Shown in pieces: positions 25,001 to 35,099 of a stretch of 64,000 nt of DNA; positions within the stretch are counted from its first letter, which is position 1; each line of letters opens with the position of its first letter. Position numbers and translations under genes: made by a program. The notes beneath the pieces are model-generated. The model was not told the DNA's origin. It worked only from the letters and a program-made list of their open reading frames with translations, and did no database searches. The DNA is from Pristionchus mayeri. Lineage: Eukaryota > Nematoda > Chromadorea > Rhabditida > Neodiplogasteridae. The stretch is taken from positions 23,288,984 through 23,352,983 of the forward strand of contig BTRK01000005.1 of the NCBI GenBank assembly GCA_036245805.1. Reading direction: 5' to 3'.

Positions 25001-28000
25001 CAATTCTGATCGTTGATCTCAGACTTTACCAAAAATAGAAGTCGTCAGTAGTCTAACAAGGAATGGCCGCGGGGATAGGTTGGAGTTTCGGAATGAGACC
25101 CTGAGGGATCGAAGGGTACCCCGATAGGCATGCGGAATCGACTCTTCAAAACTGCTGAGGAGCGTCAGGTCATGAGAAAAATCGATAATTCATATTTCAT
25201 GAGCGTTCGTAAAGCCTTCCACATTTCCTAGCCATCGGTCGTCGGTGGCGTAGTGGTAACAGTGGGATCTTGCAATCAAGAGGCTGCGGGTTCGTTCCCC
25301 GCTGCCGTAACTGTTTTGCCTCCCTTCGATACTCTTTTAATTAATGTTTTTTAATGAGAAAAACACTCATTGCATCTGATGAATACGTTCGTGAAAGCGT
25401 TGCAAGGCAACAATGGGGCGCGAGAGGTTTATTGATTTTTTTATAAATTTTCTAATTTTGGTTTTTTATTTATGCACAAGCGTCAGATGATGACCTCTGT
25501 GTCTTCAATCAAAAAAGTACCCTTGAAAAGTATTGTGTTGTTATAAAAAAAGGTTTGTCGAAGAGAGGCAAAATAGTTACGGCAACGGGGAACGAACTCG
25601 CAACCTCTTGATTTCAAGATCCCGATGTTACCACTACACCACCGACGACTGTTGGTTAGGAGATGTGGAAGGCTTTACGAACGCTCATGAAATATATTTA
25701 TCGATTTTTCTCATGCCCTGAGGCTCCTCAGCAGTTTTGAAGAGTCGATTCCGCATGCCTATCGGGGTACCATTCGATCCCTCAGGGTCTCATTCCGAAA
25801 CTCCAACCTATCCCCGCAGCCATTCCTTGTAAGGTAAAGACCTAGATCGAGTTAGGAACACCAAAATGTTCCTGCGATTAGTTGCACAAGACGCCGTGAT
25901 AAATATGGTGAATGCAACCGACAATTCAGTATAAGCACCCCTCCGGAATGTTAAAGAGTTACCGGAGAATGAGGCAAGGGTTGAGAATGTGAGAAAGATT
26001 GAGCCCTGAGGGTGAGTCAGCAGAAGCACTGCTGAACTTCTGGTTAGAAACACTAAAATGTGCTGACCAACTCCGCTCATGAAATAAATCAATTCCAAAG
26101 AAGGAACCGTATTAATTCCTAACCCTGACGATCCCTGAACCAAAGAGTTCGAGGGTTGAGGAGGAGTTGCGATGGAACAAGTAGTTTCCATGCTACGGTA
26201 GACCAAACTACAATCTGGTCTGATCTGGAACCCTCTCACTCAATAACATCTCCCTTTGTTCCTCCATCCTCTAATCCTATTCTTCCCCTCAGATTACTTC
26301 TCTCTCGCCACGTCAACGACTCATTTGCCTGTCCGCTTTCGCCTATATAAAGAAGAGGAAATCCCCCTCCTCGGTTTGTCCCGGTCATTCGAAGAGACCA
26401 TGTCTGACCCCGGTGGCTCCTCTCCCTAGTGCTCGAGAGAGTACGATAAAGAGTGATGCCACTATATACTGTACATACTGCACCTTAAAACAACTGAATT
26501 CATTATCGCACTTCACTGTGTTGTCGCACGAACGTCCGAATGTGCGAATTAGTGCGAAATCTATTCAAAAACGTGCGAACGAAATCAATTAGTCACGACT
26601 TTCCCTCATGTGTTCATTTCCCGGTCGTTGCGCGATTCGAGAAGAGACCGAGCACAATGGAAGGGAGATGAGCGAATGAGGGAAAGTCGTGACTAATTGA
26701 TTTTGTTCGCACTTTTTTTTGCATAGATTTCGCACATTCGGACGTTCGTCCGAACTCGCATTTTTCCCTCTCATTCCTCGATTCGCCTGTGCGATGTGCG
26801 GTTTCGTGCGAATTTGCAACACTAGGAAAAAGCTATGGTGTCTGTAGTTGAATCTTGATGATATGTTGTTTAAGTTAAGCCCATGTCGTGTAGCGTACAC
26901 GTTGAAGTAACGGGCTTTGTAATTTGAGACACGGTATTTGTCTTCAAATCTATTGTTTCCCTACGCTTTTCAAGGGAATCTAATCCTAGTTGCGTATTTC
27001 TCAAGATAGAGCTAGGCATGTTTTCCCAAGTGGCATTGAGGCAGCGGATGAAAAGTCTCCTAGTGAAATAATTTTGAACTTTCTCTAAAATTGTAATGTC
27101 TTGCTTCAGGAAAGGGTTAAAAACAGGATATGCGCTTTCTAAAAATTGGTCTAATATAGGTCGCATAAGTCTTCAGGAGCACCTCAATGTTTTTAGTGCG
27201 TAGAGCTCTGAGGACTATATGACATTTTTTGGGCAAGTTTAGTGGTGCCAATGGTATATTCTCGTTTAGAATTGGCTCTTCCTAGATGTAACGAATTACA
27301 TTTGTGCGCTGCAAGAGGGAGTTGCCATTCTTCTGACCATTTAACATTTTTGTCAATAGCTCGATTTTCGATTTTCGATTTTTTAAAATTGTATTGCGAA
27401 TTCTGAGCAGCAATGTGTGTGAAAAATATTTATATTTTTTTTTTTTTGAAAATATTTTTCACACACACTAATCAGATTTCGCAATACACATTTCAAAATC
27501 GATTTTTCGTATTTATATCAGGCTCCAAAAAATTTTATTTTTTTCTAACACAGATATGGACTCATTCTCACATAATCTGTAATAAATTTTCGGAAAATCA
27601 TTGTTCACAAAACCAGCATTCTTTAATTTCTGTCTGCGAATTCGGTTTATCGATCAGCATATTTTCATTTGCAGTCCTATGGCTTTGATGTGAACAGAAA
27701 AGTTGCACGAAATAATTATTTTCAGATCATTTTCATGCCAATTTCATCTCTCTATCTCGTCGAGGAGCTGAAATATAGAAATTCCGGAATCAAAACCGGG
27801 AAATTTCAAAAAGCCGGTTCTGGGACAAATGGTCTACATTTTTTACTTTGTTGACTCCACGGTATGCTCCCACCATAATATCAAATAGATGTTGAAAACT
27901 TTTTGCAAATTGTTCCCGCGCACCTCCACTCGTGATACTCGTTATATAAACATGGAATTTTACGGTGATAAGATATTTCGACAAAACAAAATTGAAAAAT

Positions 28001-31000
28001 GACATTTCGAAAACGGACATTTCGAAAAATTTGGAGCGCGCACATTAGGGACGGAGGCGATGTCAATGAACTATATCAATAAATTATGATTTTGTTACCA
28101 ATGGATAGCTCATGATGTCGAGTTTTCTCAAATATAATTAGTTTTTTATAAAAATAAATCGCTAAGCAGCAAAATTCGATGGAAGATAAGAAAGATGTTC
28201 GAACTGTTTTCGTTAGCCAGTCTTGCTGGAGCGCGTCGTGGGACTTTAACTGAGATTGCGAACTGATTTTTTTAAGATTCTTATTTTTTTCAATGCAGTG
28301 CTGACCCATGAATAAATATTCCAAATCTTTTCGTTATGCATAACTCGTCGAGATTATTTGTCACATGTCAAGTGCATATTAAACGAATAACTTAATTTAG
28401 AGTCGGTTTAGAGTCAAGAATTGTAGGGTTTATCTACGATTGACAAGATTATTGCACAGAAATTGAAGCAACACAAAGCACCTAGTTGAGGTAGTAGAGA
28501 GGCTTTCTATGATTCACAACAGGAATGGAATTAATCATAAGGAATGAGATGACACAAAGGACAATTGCAGTAATAGAAATTAGTACGAAGAAAGTATACT
28601 TCTTCTTCTTTGGAATGGAATGACCGACATGACGGGGCTCTGATTGTCCGCGAAATGAAGAAGGACGGGATAGTTTGGATGCACCTTCTCCACCCACTCT
28701 CTTCTCTACGGTTCTCCTCATGCTTGATACTCCCATCGCTGGCGTCTTCTTAGCAATCAGCGTCTGAAATGAAATACAAAGACTGCAGGTTGAGAGACAT
28801 TCCTAGAATTATATATGCAATAATTTCTTTTAGTATTATTCAGTCATATTATGAAAGGACATGAAAGATGACTGTTTTTAATTTAAACGGATTTACTCTT
28901 GCTAATGGATTGAATCAAAATCGTGTTACTGCGCTTCCTGCCACCTCCGTTCAAACAAATCTTAGCGAATAAATATAAACTGCGCCTTAACGAAGAATCG
29001 ACAACACTCTCAATAGACCTAGAGGAATCTATATCGCACTGCACTCAAACCGACTTACTTTTCACCTCAAAGAAACTACTAAGTTCAAGCCATTCAGAGT
29101 AAAATTGATCGCGTTCATTCATTCCCTTCTTAATCACAGTATCTTCTCTCTTAATCAACGAAGCAATAAACCTGCGCAACGCCTGAATGGGTGCTACGAA
29201 ACTTGCGCCTTCTAGAATTTCAGAAAGTCTACTGACAATGGTTGGATAACCGATGTTAGAGGAATGAAGTGTCAGTAAGAATGCAATGTTCACCCTACCT
29301 CCATCCACACGAGCAGCGGCCCGCCGCCGATCCTCTCGAAGCATCGACCCACTATAAACGATTGATGAGATCAACACGCAATAACAGCACAAATCAAACA
29401 ACAACACGCCCAAAACATTCGATAAATTAATTGAACTGGCTCAGAAAAGGTTGAACAGACGCGCTTACAGTAATGCCGCCATTAGAATGGAATGTCACAA
29501 ACATGATTTTTAACTTTAAAATTCAAGTTAAGTTCATTGGGCGGCTTCAAAAAATCCGATTTTTTTGCATAACATGTTCATGAGGCCTAAAATTTATCCT
29601 GAAAAGGAAAAATCCAGATACGCCGTTTCGTGGTTGTAGGAACTCCAAGTGCTGATTCGCCTCAGTTTACCGATTTTCGGAGCCCATAAAAACTACTTTG
29701 GGCGGGTTTATTTTTCATAATTTTGACATATTCTTGTTCTCCGAGACCTAATTTAACTCTGATTATAATAGAAATAGCTGATATGCATTTTCGATGCGCT
29801 CGAGTTTGTGAAGGACTCCATTGAATGCTTTTGAAGCATTTGCTTTCTTCTTTTGTCTCGATCAATTCTTTATACTTCTCTTCATATGTTTCTCTCAAAA
29901 TAATTGTAAATAATATCGCATTTCAATTGAAAATCAACTAGAACTATTGCCTTTCAAAAGTACGGTAGCGAGTTCGCAGGTAGGAGCCCGAAAAAGCGTA
30001 CTAGAAAATTCGCGCCTCCGTCCCTAGCGCACATGCTTTTTAAAGCTATTTTAAGACGATTAAATTATTGCTTTGCCTTTTTTATTTTCAATTATATTAC
30101 AAATCCTGTAGAAGAACCTGAAACTATAAAGAAAATTAGTAGAAATATTATTTTAGTAGATTTTTTCGAAACGGTATTTTTCAATTTCGTTTTGTCGAAA
30201 TGTCTTATCACCGAATTTTACTATGGGGTCAAGTGAGCGGAGTTAGGCGGTTCCGATTTTCCGAATGTTGAAGGACAAGTGGTGCATTTCAATGATGAAA
30301 ACAACACCGAAAAATATTTGTATAAGGCGAAAACACAGATGAAAAACCCATGGTCAAACCTACCATAGGATTAATCCTATGGTGGATCCTAAGGTATGGG
30401 GTTCGAATCCCAACCTCTACAGTCACCTTTGCCAAGCTTCGGGGGAAGTACCCAACAGTAGGCAAAAATTGTACTAGCTTGGCAAAAGTAACTTCAGAGG
30501 CCGGGAGTCGAACCCACCCCACCATAGGAATGTAAATTACAGCGCCTTAGACCACGAGGCCACGGTTTCCAACGTTAGGATGACCATGCTTTTTCATCTC
30601 TGGGCGAAAGTCGAGTCAACACGGCGCTCCTCTCGAGCGTTGCTTGCCGCGGGCGGTTCTCAATGTTTTGTAAATTCTATTATCAGTTGGAAACTAAACA
30701 CCTAAACATCTAATTCCGTAACCGCATTTGTAACGGAATTCGGGCAAAAAAATGAGGCGTCTTGGATGGCCGTACTTCACATGTGCCTGATCCTTGGACT
30801 TGAAATTTCGGAATATCTTTTTCTTTGTTGAGATTTCCGAAATGAAATCACCAATATCAGAAAACGATTTTTTAGGTGAGACTGGTGGACGAGGCTTCTG
30901 GCCATATTCGATACACGGACAAGGAAGAATATGTACTTGCTCTTCCCATTCCAAAGGTAAACCAATTTCTGACTCACCTGTTTATCTTCATATTGGCACT

Positions 31001-32564
31001 TCGTTTTTTCCTGCCATTAAATTGTGATGTATTTCATTTCGGTATATTCTGTTCCCGTATGACTTGGATGGCTTCTCAGTGATTAGGTAATGATCTCTCT
31101 CTAAATGGGCGAAGTCTGCAGACTAGTCTGACTCCAGTGGACGAGGAAGCAATCCGCTTCTCGGTTCCTCTCACTGACTGCATCTCGGCTGCCTTCTCAG
31201 AGGAGACCATCGAGGGATTCACTTCGCCCGTCACTGGAGAAGTGAGGGAGGGGGGGGGGTGAGCAGCAGAGATGAGAAGGAGATTTCAGACGGCGGGAGC
31301 TCGCAGCTCAATCTCCATGGCCACTTTCCCTGACTATTTGGTGTTGCAGATCCAGGTGAGATGAAGGGGGAGAAGAGAGGAGAGAGGGTTACTACAGAGA
31401 TTCCACGTGGGTGATAACTACCAAGTGAAGAAAATGGATGTGGATGTCATTGTGGAAGATGTGATTGATCTATCTCCATTCAGAGGCAAAGGAGTCCAGT
31501 CAGGTGAGAGATATCTTGGAATGGCTAAATGATTATATTGCTGATAGGTGAAGTTCTTCTTCCTCAAGAAGATGCCTTGGGAGTGGACGAGAAGATTGTA
31601 TCCGAGGTGAGATTGGATGGGCTGTTGAAGGGTGTAATCAATCACCCCTAGCTGACTGCAATGGGATTCAGTCGAAATGCAGCAGTCAAAGCATTCCTGA
31701 ACACAAAGGGACACGGAATTGAAGGAGCATCTGAATGGATCATGGGGATGATGGATGATCCCACTCTGAATGACCCTCCCCAATCGGTATACTGCCATGT
31801 CCTCAATTGCAAAACAATCTTAGACTTGATTGAAAGAAGAGTTATAACGGAAGTTTCTCACTAAACCTTTAAATGTTTTCGACTTTTATTTGTTGAGCCT
31901 TCGCAGTAGTATTCTTCATTTGGTACTATTAAGAGTGCTTCGAAAGAGGAAGTGAATGGCGAGGAAGTTGATCAGCTGGTCTCATTCGGATTCACCTCTC
32001 ATCAGGTAGAGTGGAGTAGAGATGGAGGATGGGAAGGAATCTTGCCTTTCACAGGCTAGATATTCCCTCAAGAGGGAGAGAGATGTCAATGCTGCAGCAG
32101 AGTGGCTGTTCAACAATGCTGACTCGGTGCCTGAGGAGAGACCTGCCCCTCCCATGGCAGCCGCACCCAGAGAGGTACGACCAGATCAACTTGTTGCCTT
32201 CACTTTGTTTTTTTGGTATAATGATATAGACGAAACATGAGTGCGCACGTGCCAATACATTAATGTCTTCAAATTTTGATGTATCGGACTCGTTTGCCTA
32301 TCACTTGGAAACGCAAAAGATTGCAGTTCCGAGATGGGAGTGGGAAGTACGAATTGGTGTCTTTCATTTCTCACATGGGCTCTTCCCCTCACTCCGGTCA
32401 CTACGTCTGTCATGCACTCAGATCTGGTCGATGGATTCTCTTCAACGACGAGAAGGTACGGAAGGAACTTGTTTTTCCTATTCCTATCTATCATATCTTA
32501 GGTTGCTGTTTCCAAGAATCCTCCCAAGCAGCTTGCTTATCTATATTTGTACAAGAGGGTTTGA
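13003..32564 (+). CDS. USP5: USP5-like ubiquitin-specific protease (isopeptidase T), 22 exons
   Basis: A cysteine protease that disassembles free polyubiquitin chains. Exons: 13003-13159, 13204-13346, 13396-13460, 13488-13635, 13738-13818, 13873-13958, 16786-16879, 16921-17094, 17177-17281, 17324-17482, 17971-18086, 18345-18423, 30876-30956, 31122-31241, 31290-31355, 31398-31503, 31548-31606, 31652-31786, 31910-32005, 32055-32174, 32327-32455, 32502-32564. They sum to 793 codons plus stop, close to the family length. The order is: N-terminal UBP-like domain ([20 protein letters not shown]), ZnF-UBP ([12 protein letters not shown]), Cys box [10 protein letters not shown] with catalytic Cys and oxyanion Asn, [16 protein letters not shown], two UBA domains ([21 protein letters not shown]), and His box SGHYVCHA with catalytic Asp in FNDEK. 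The whole triad is present. The Met at 13003 is chosen because upstream frame is repeat-flanked. Intron 12 is 12,452 bp; most others are 27-170 nt. Confidence 0.95.
14058..15777. mobile_element. Composite foldback: outer TIR element with inner foldback core
   Basis: Outer ends read GTGTTGGCGTTTTGATTC and GAATCAAAACGTCAACAC. Inside lies a separate palindromic core (14232-15614) with ends CGGGTCTTCCGTAAGAAT and its complement and arms of about 570 nt. The outer element occurs again at 33107-34451 with a different core at the same internal position. Confidence 0.85.
15777..16431 (+). repeat. 655 bp repeat with tRNA-like block (copy 1)
   Basis: This segment is nearly identical to 34451-35097, including the flanking junction with the preceding foldback. 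It contains a tRNA-like block near 15975-16040 with GTGGTGTAGTGGTAACAG (box A) and GGGTTCGTTTCCCGC (box B). A diverged relative forms both arms of the foldback at 25055-25833. The small frames in it are not conserved as proteins. Confidence 0.85.
17513..17927 (+). mobile_element. Foldback element carrying a tRNA-like block, in USP5 intron
   Basis: Ends are inverted copies starting GGTCATTCCATAATTTGAA. Between them, 17682-17755 resembles a tRNA: CGTAGCCTAGTGGTTG as box A and GGGTTCGAATCCCC as box B, with GTTC/GAAC closing the acceptor. The anticodon stem has a mismatch and the loop is irregular, so I treat it as a tRNA-derived insert. It lies in the 488 bp intron 17483-17970. Confidence 0.75.
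18986..19228 (+). mobile_element. Foldback family D, truncated copy
   Basis: The end GAGCCCGTTCGCGTAAGAGT matches the tips of the full elements at 33293-34302, 45666-47088 and 52602-53612. The rest is missing, apparently cut by the LTR element that begins at 19229. Confidence 0.75.
19357..19364 (+). promoter_or_regulatory. TATA box in 5' LTR
   Basis: TATATAAA follows a pyrimidine-rich stretch in the LTR, and the same motif occupies the equivalent place in the 3' LTR at 26344-26351. Conservation in both LTRs supports a U3 promoter. Confidence 0.6.
19415..20897. mobile_element. 1.48 kb insertion in the 5' LTR, including a foldback and tRNA-like block
   Basis: Comparison with the 3' LTR places the insertion between GAGACCA and TGTCTGAC. 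The first part (19415-20034) is a foldback with ends TCCACATCCCGGGGGGATGT and arms of about 175 nt. Then come a small palindrome (20040-20100) and a minus-strand tRNA-like block (20205-20290; GCCTAGCTCAGTGG box A, GGGTTCGAATCC box B). The last 500 bp (to 20897) is GC-rich and unrecognised, ending in the hairpin GTGGCGCTTCGCGCCAC. Confidence 0.75.
20994..26215 (+). other. Non-coding interior of the LTR element
   Basis: The interior is purine-rich on the plus strand. The longest plus frames are about 80-90 codons and show no retroviral-type motif. A region at 24530-24720 repeats a GAACTTCCTT…GAGAAGTAG-like unit four times. A tRNA-like foldback is inserted at 25055-25833. Confidence 0.6.
25055..25833. 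mobile_element. Foldback with a tRNA-like block in each arm
   Basis: Both arms derive from the 655 bp repeat family (AACAAGGAATGGCCGCGG end). The left arm has GGCGTAGTGGTAACAGTGG with CGGGTTCGTTCCCCG; the right arm carries the complement. The arms are about 280 nt with a central spacer of about 210 nt. Confidence 0.8.
26344..26351 (+). promoter_or_regulatory. TATA box in 3' LTR
   Basis: This is the counterpart of the motif at 19357. If active it would read out of the element in the USP5 sense direction. Confidence 0.55.
26525..26750. mobile_element. Foldback element next to the 3' LTR
   Basis: The arms contain ACGAACGTCCGAATGTGCG and its complement, and CAATTAGTCACGACTTTCCC and its complement. 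It has no coding content. Confidence 0.7.
26870..27350 (-). mobile_element. LINE 3' fragment
   Basis: The minus frame 26870-27166 reads like the reverse-transcriptase tail of the LINE at 36.5-40.7 kb ([20 protein letters not shown] compared with SDIETLEKVQHIFTRQ). Adjacent frames toward 27350 continue the match with frameshifts. It is a decayed CR1/Jockey-type copy. Confidence 0.65.
27957..30217. mobile_element. 2.3 kb TIR element carrying an unrelated gene
   Basis: Outer ends are inverted copies (left GGTGATAAGATATTTCGAC, right complement GGTGATAAGACATTTCGAC, with a shared AATTGAAAAAT). A second inverted pair lies inside: GGGACGGAGGCG at 28048-28059 and CGCCTCCGTCCC at 30013-30024. The multi-exon minus-strand gene 28482-29413 lies within. 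No transposase was recognised. Bases 29420-29950 hold a further minus frame (29662-29898) of unknown meaning. Confidence 0.6.
28482..29413 (-). CDS. Unrecognised tail-anchored membrane protein candidate
   Basis: Exons that join in phase: about 29066-29413 (5' limit uncertain; a start further upstream near 29505 with one more intron is possible), 28897-29038 and 28482-28763. The intron 29039-29065 is 27 nt, matching introns in the recognised genes. The C-terminus has a basic patch then one hydrophobic segment ([20 protein letters not shown]) about 20 residues from the stop, so the product is probably anchored by its tail in a membrane. The middle is helical and charged ([18 protein letters not shown]). 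I do not recognise the family. It lies antisense inside the USP5 intron and inside inverted repeats, so it may be captured cargo or a nested gene. Confidence 0.5.
30340..30600 (-). repeat. tRNA-derived SINE-like repeat
   Basis: It is a related copy of the repeat at 4480-4675. Minus-strand box A GGCCTCGTGGTCTAAGG and box B GGTTCGACTCC are clear. An oppositely oriented box B (GGTTCGAATCCC) near 30394 suggests two tRNA-like halves in inverted arrangement. Confidence 0.6.
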
Positions 32565-32653
32565 AGATCATGGAATTATGTCTTGTATTCGGTATGATTA
32601 GGGTACGCCTGCTTTTATCTATTGTAACAAAATTAAATTGTCATCTCTTTTAA

Positions 32654-32659
32654 AATAAA
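32654..32659 (+). terminator. Polyadenylation signal of USP5
   Basis: AATAAA lies 90 nt after the USP5 stop codon, a normal distance for cleavage about 15-30 nt further on. Confidence 0.6.
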
Positions 32660-32675
32660 TAATTTTTATCCGATA

Positions 32676-33055
32676 CCTCGTGTACCACTCGCATAGCATG
32701 GATCTCCTGTAATAATGCAGGAACCGATGCGACAGAAAAATAGTTTGGGTCACGGATTTCACTGAAAACAGAAGGACTGACCAAAGTGAGGATGAGGAAC
32801 ACACTTATGCGTTTACTTCGTTTTTCAACATTTCCATGTTTCAACCTACCACTTTGGAAGGCCGTACCTCGGTCAATTTTTGACCTACAGCGACTGCATT
32901 TTTTCCGATCGATTTGTATTCATGCCATCTACAAATAAGTTTATTATGCTAAGCGCAGAAATTACGTCTTGTTTTGCTAAAAAACTTATTTTTCGGCTAA
33001 AACATGTTTGATTCGGATTCCCCATCCCAGAATTAGGGTACGTACATAATTCATT
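32676..33055. repeat. Dispersed repeat, inverted relative of 40735-41070
   Basis: Segments such as GATGCGACAGAAAAATA and CCTACCACTTTGGAAGGC appear in complement at 40735-41070; a short relative is at 35215-35293. Bases 33003-33045 also have an inverted match at 36408-36450 (CCTAATTCTGGG). Confidence 0.65.
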
Positions 33056-33106
33056 GGTCATAACTCGGGGAAGCAGATATCGCTACTCAGCAGGGATAAT
33101 CTGAAC

Positions 33107-34451
33107 CAGTGTTGGCGTTTTGATTCTTTCCGACCGCGCTCTTTCGAAAATGAAAGAGCGGAATGGTTCCCGAAATTCGACTCTCCCCATTTTGCATAGA
33201 ATCAACTGATTCCTTCTCATTTCTCCAGGGAATCATTGATTCCCATAAATGTTTGCATTATTCGAGACCAACTAATACGAAAAATGTATATAAGAGCCCG
33301 GTTTCGTAAGAATCGGACAATGTACAGAAGAGTCTGGCACAGCACCTTTTCGAAAACTTGCGGAAAGGGGTTATCGAGTGTGCTGATTACCGTGGCAAAC
33401 TTCATTTTGCACAATCTCGTTCGGTTTGACCAGGCTGCATATAGGCACTATGTGCCCTTCTCATCATAACTCAAGAACTGAATGATGAATTTCCGCCAAA
33501 CTTTCATAAGGCTAACATTAGTTCCTAAATAAGAGATTGACATCAAATTTACATATTTACCAAATATGCAAATAAATGAAAATTTGGTTATCGAATATAA
33601 GGCCGAAAGCAAAGACGAGCTATACACAGTAATGTGCGCCTTGTCTAGGGGATCATTTTTCGAATGCTATGTAGGACATTATAACTAGACATATTTTTGC
33701 TATAAGTGATTTTCTGACGATTTTGGCAGTCGTGGACCACACACAACGCTCGGAGAGTGTATAATTAAAATGAGTTTCACTCTGTGAGACGAAAATTTCA
33801 ATTAATGTTGAGCGGAACAAAGGAATTCATAGTTATTCTGCACTCTCCGAGCATTGTGTGCGGTTCACGTCTGACAAAATCTTCGGAAAATCACTTATAG
33901 CAAAAATATGTCTAGTTATAATACCCTACATAGCATACGAAAAATGATCCCCAAGACACGGCGCACATTTCTGTGTATAGCTCGTTTTTGCTTTCGGCCT
34001 TATATTCGAGAACCAAATTTTAATTTATTTGCATATTTGGTAAATATGTAAATTTGATGTCAATCTCTTAGTTAGGAAGTAATGTTAGCCTTATGAAAGT
34101 TTGGCGGAAATTCATCATTCGGTTCTTGAGTTATGATGAGAAGGGCACATAGTGCCTATATGCAGCCTGGTCAAACCGAACGAGATGGTGCAAAATGAAG
34201 TTGACCACAGTAATCAGCACACTCGAGAACCCCTTTCCACAAGTTTTCGAAAAAAGTGCTGTGCCAGACTTTGTTCGACTCTTAGGCAAACGGGCTCATA
34301 AGTTAATTTTGAAAGATATTTGACTTCATTGAATCGAGTGGTGATCTAGGGAATCATTGATTCCCAGAACCACCTCTCAGAATCAAATGGTTCCGAATGA
34401 AAGGAATCAAAAGTGTCTGAGAATCGCCAAAGAATCAAAACGTCAACACTA
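33107..34451. mobile_element. Second copy of the outer foldback, with a family D core
   Basis: The outer ends match 14058-15777. The core 33293-34302 is a family D foldback (ends GAGCCCGG…AAACGGGCTC) in place of the core found in the other copy. Within the core, ACTAGACATATTTTTG occurs in both arms. Confidence 0.85.
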
Positions 34452-35097
34452 GTCTGAACTTACAAGGAATGGCCGCGGGGATAGATTGGAGTTTCGGAGT
34501 GACATCCTGAGGGATGTAAGGGTACCCCGATTGGCTTTCGGAATCTATGTTTCAAAACTGCTGAGGAGACTCAGGGCATGAGAAAAATCGATAATTCATA
34601 TTTCAATGAGCGTTTGTAAGGCCTTCCACATCCCCTAGCGACCAATCTTTAGTGGTGTAGTGGTAACAGTGGCATCTTGAAATGAAGATATTTTGGGTTC
34701 GTTTCCCGCAGCCGTAAATAATTTTGCCTTTCTTCGATACTCTTTTAATTAATGTTTTTATGACAAAAGCACTCATGACAACTGATGAACACGTTCGTAA
34801 AAAATAGCAAGACAACAATGGGGCGCGAAAGGTTCATTGCATCGTTTTCTATTTTTATTTGTTTTAATGCACAATGAAGTATGCCGACCTATCAGTCATT
34901 CCCTTGATCCAACTATAGTGTGAACGGCAACCAGAGATAGAGGGCAATAGATTTATAGAAAGAGAGTACGGTAACGGAATAGTGAACGGGGCAATGGCAC
35001 GACATGACAATGGCGCACTAGATACGGAAACGACATGGAAGGGGGAAAAGGGGGACTCCACTCCTCGGAGATCTCTCCGGACTACTTGGTGCACCTC
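34451..35097 (+). repeat. 655 bp repeat with tRNA-like block (copy 2)
   Basis: It is nearly identical to 15777-16431, differing by a few substitutions. The break in similarity is sharp at GGTGCACCTCTG. Confidence 0.88.
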
Positions 35098-35099
35098 TG

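Larger units (their letters stand above)
19229..26495 (+). mobile_element. LTR retroelement with non-coding interior (LARD-like)
   Basis: Two long terminal repeats share sequence from TGGTCTGATCTGGAACCC to the ACAACTG end: 3' LTR 26216-26495, 5' LTR 19229-19414 plus 20898-20993. The 5' LTR is split by an insertion at 19415-20897. A tract starting TGGCGATCAGC after the 5' LTR is in primer-binding-site position. The 5.2 kb interior (about 20994-26215) has stops in all frames, and I found no protease, reverse transcriptase, RNase H or integrase motif. This suits a large retrotransposon derivative mobilised in trans. No target duplication could be identified. Confidence 0.7.
18482..27916. mobile_element. 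Inverted-repeat element split by 8.7 kb of nested insertions
   Basis: Left arm 18482 to about 18855 and right arm about 27535-27916 are inverted copies at high identity; both contain GGCTTTTTGAAATTTCCCGG or its complement and both end at GAACAATTTGC. The space between them is filled by a family D foldback fragment, an LTR element, foldbacks and a LINE fragment, so this is the oldest layer. Confidence 0.8.
18424..30875. other. 12.45 kb USP5 intron packed with nested elements
   Basis: The exon ending FKQQ at 18423 joins in phase to VRLVDEASG at 30876, matching a continuous stretch of USP5. Donor is GTGAAA, acceptor TTTTTTAG. Contents are annotated separately: long-armed inverted repeat, LTR element, foldbacks, LINE fragment, gene-bearing TIR element and tRNA-like repeat. 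Confidence 0.93.

Noticed and set aside
29662..29898. Second gene in the 28-30 kb element
   Set aside because: A charged 78-codon frame without a splice-consistent partner or a recognised family; not enough to call.
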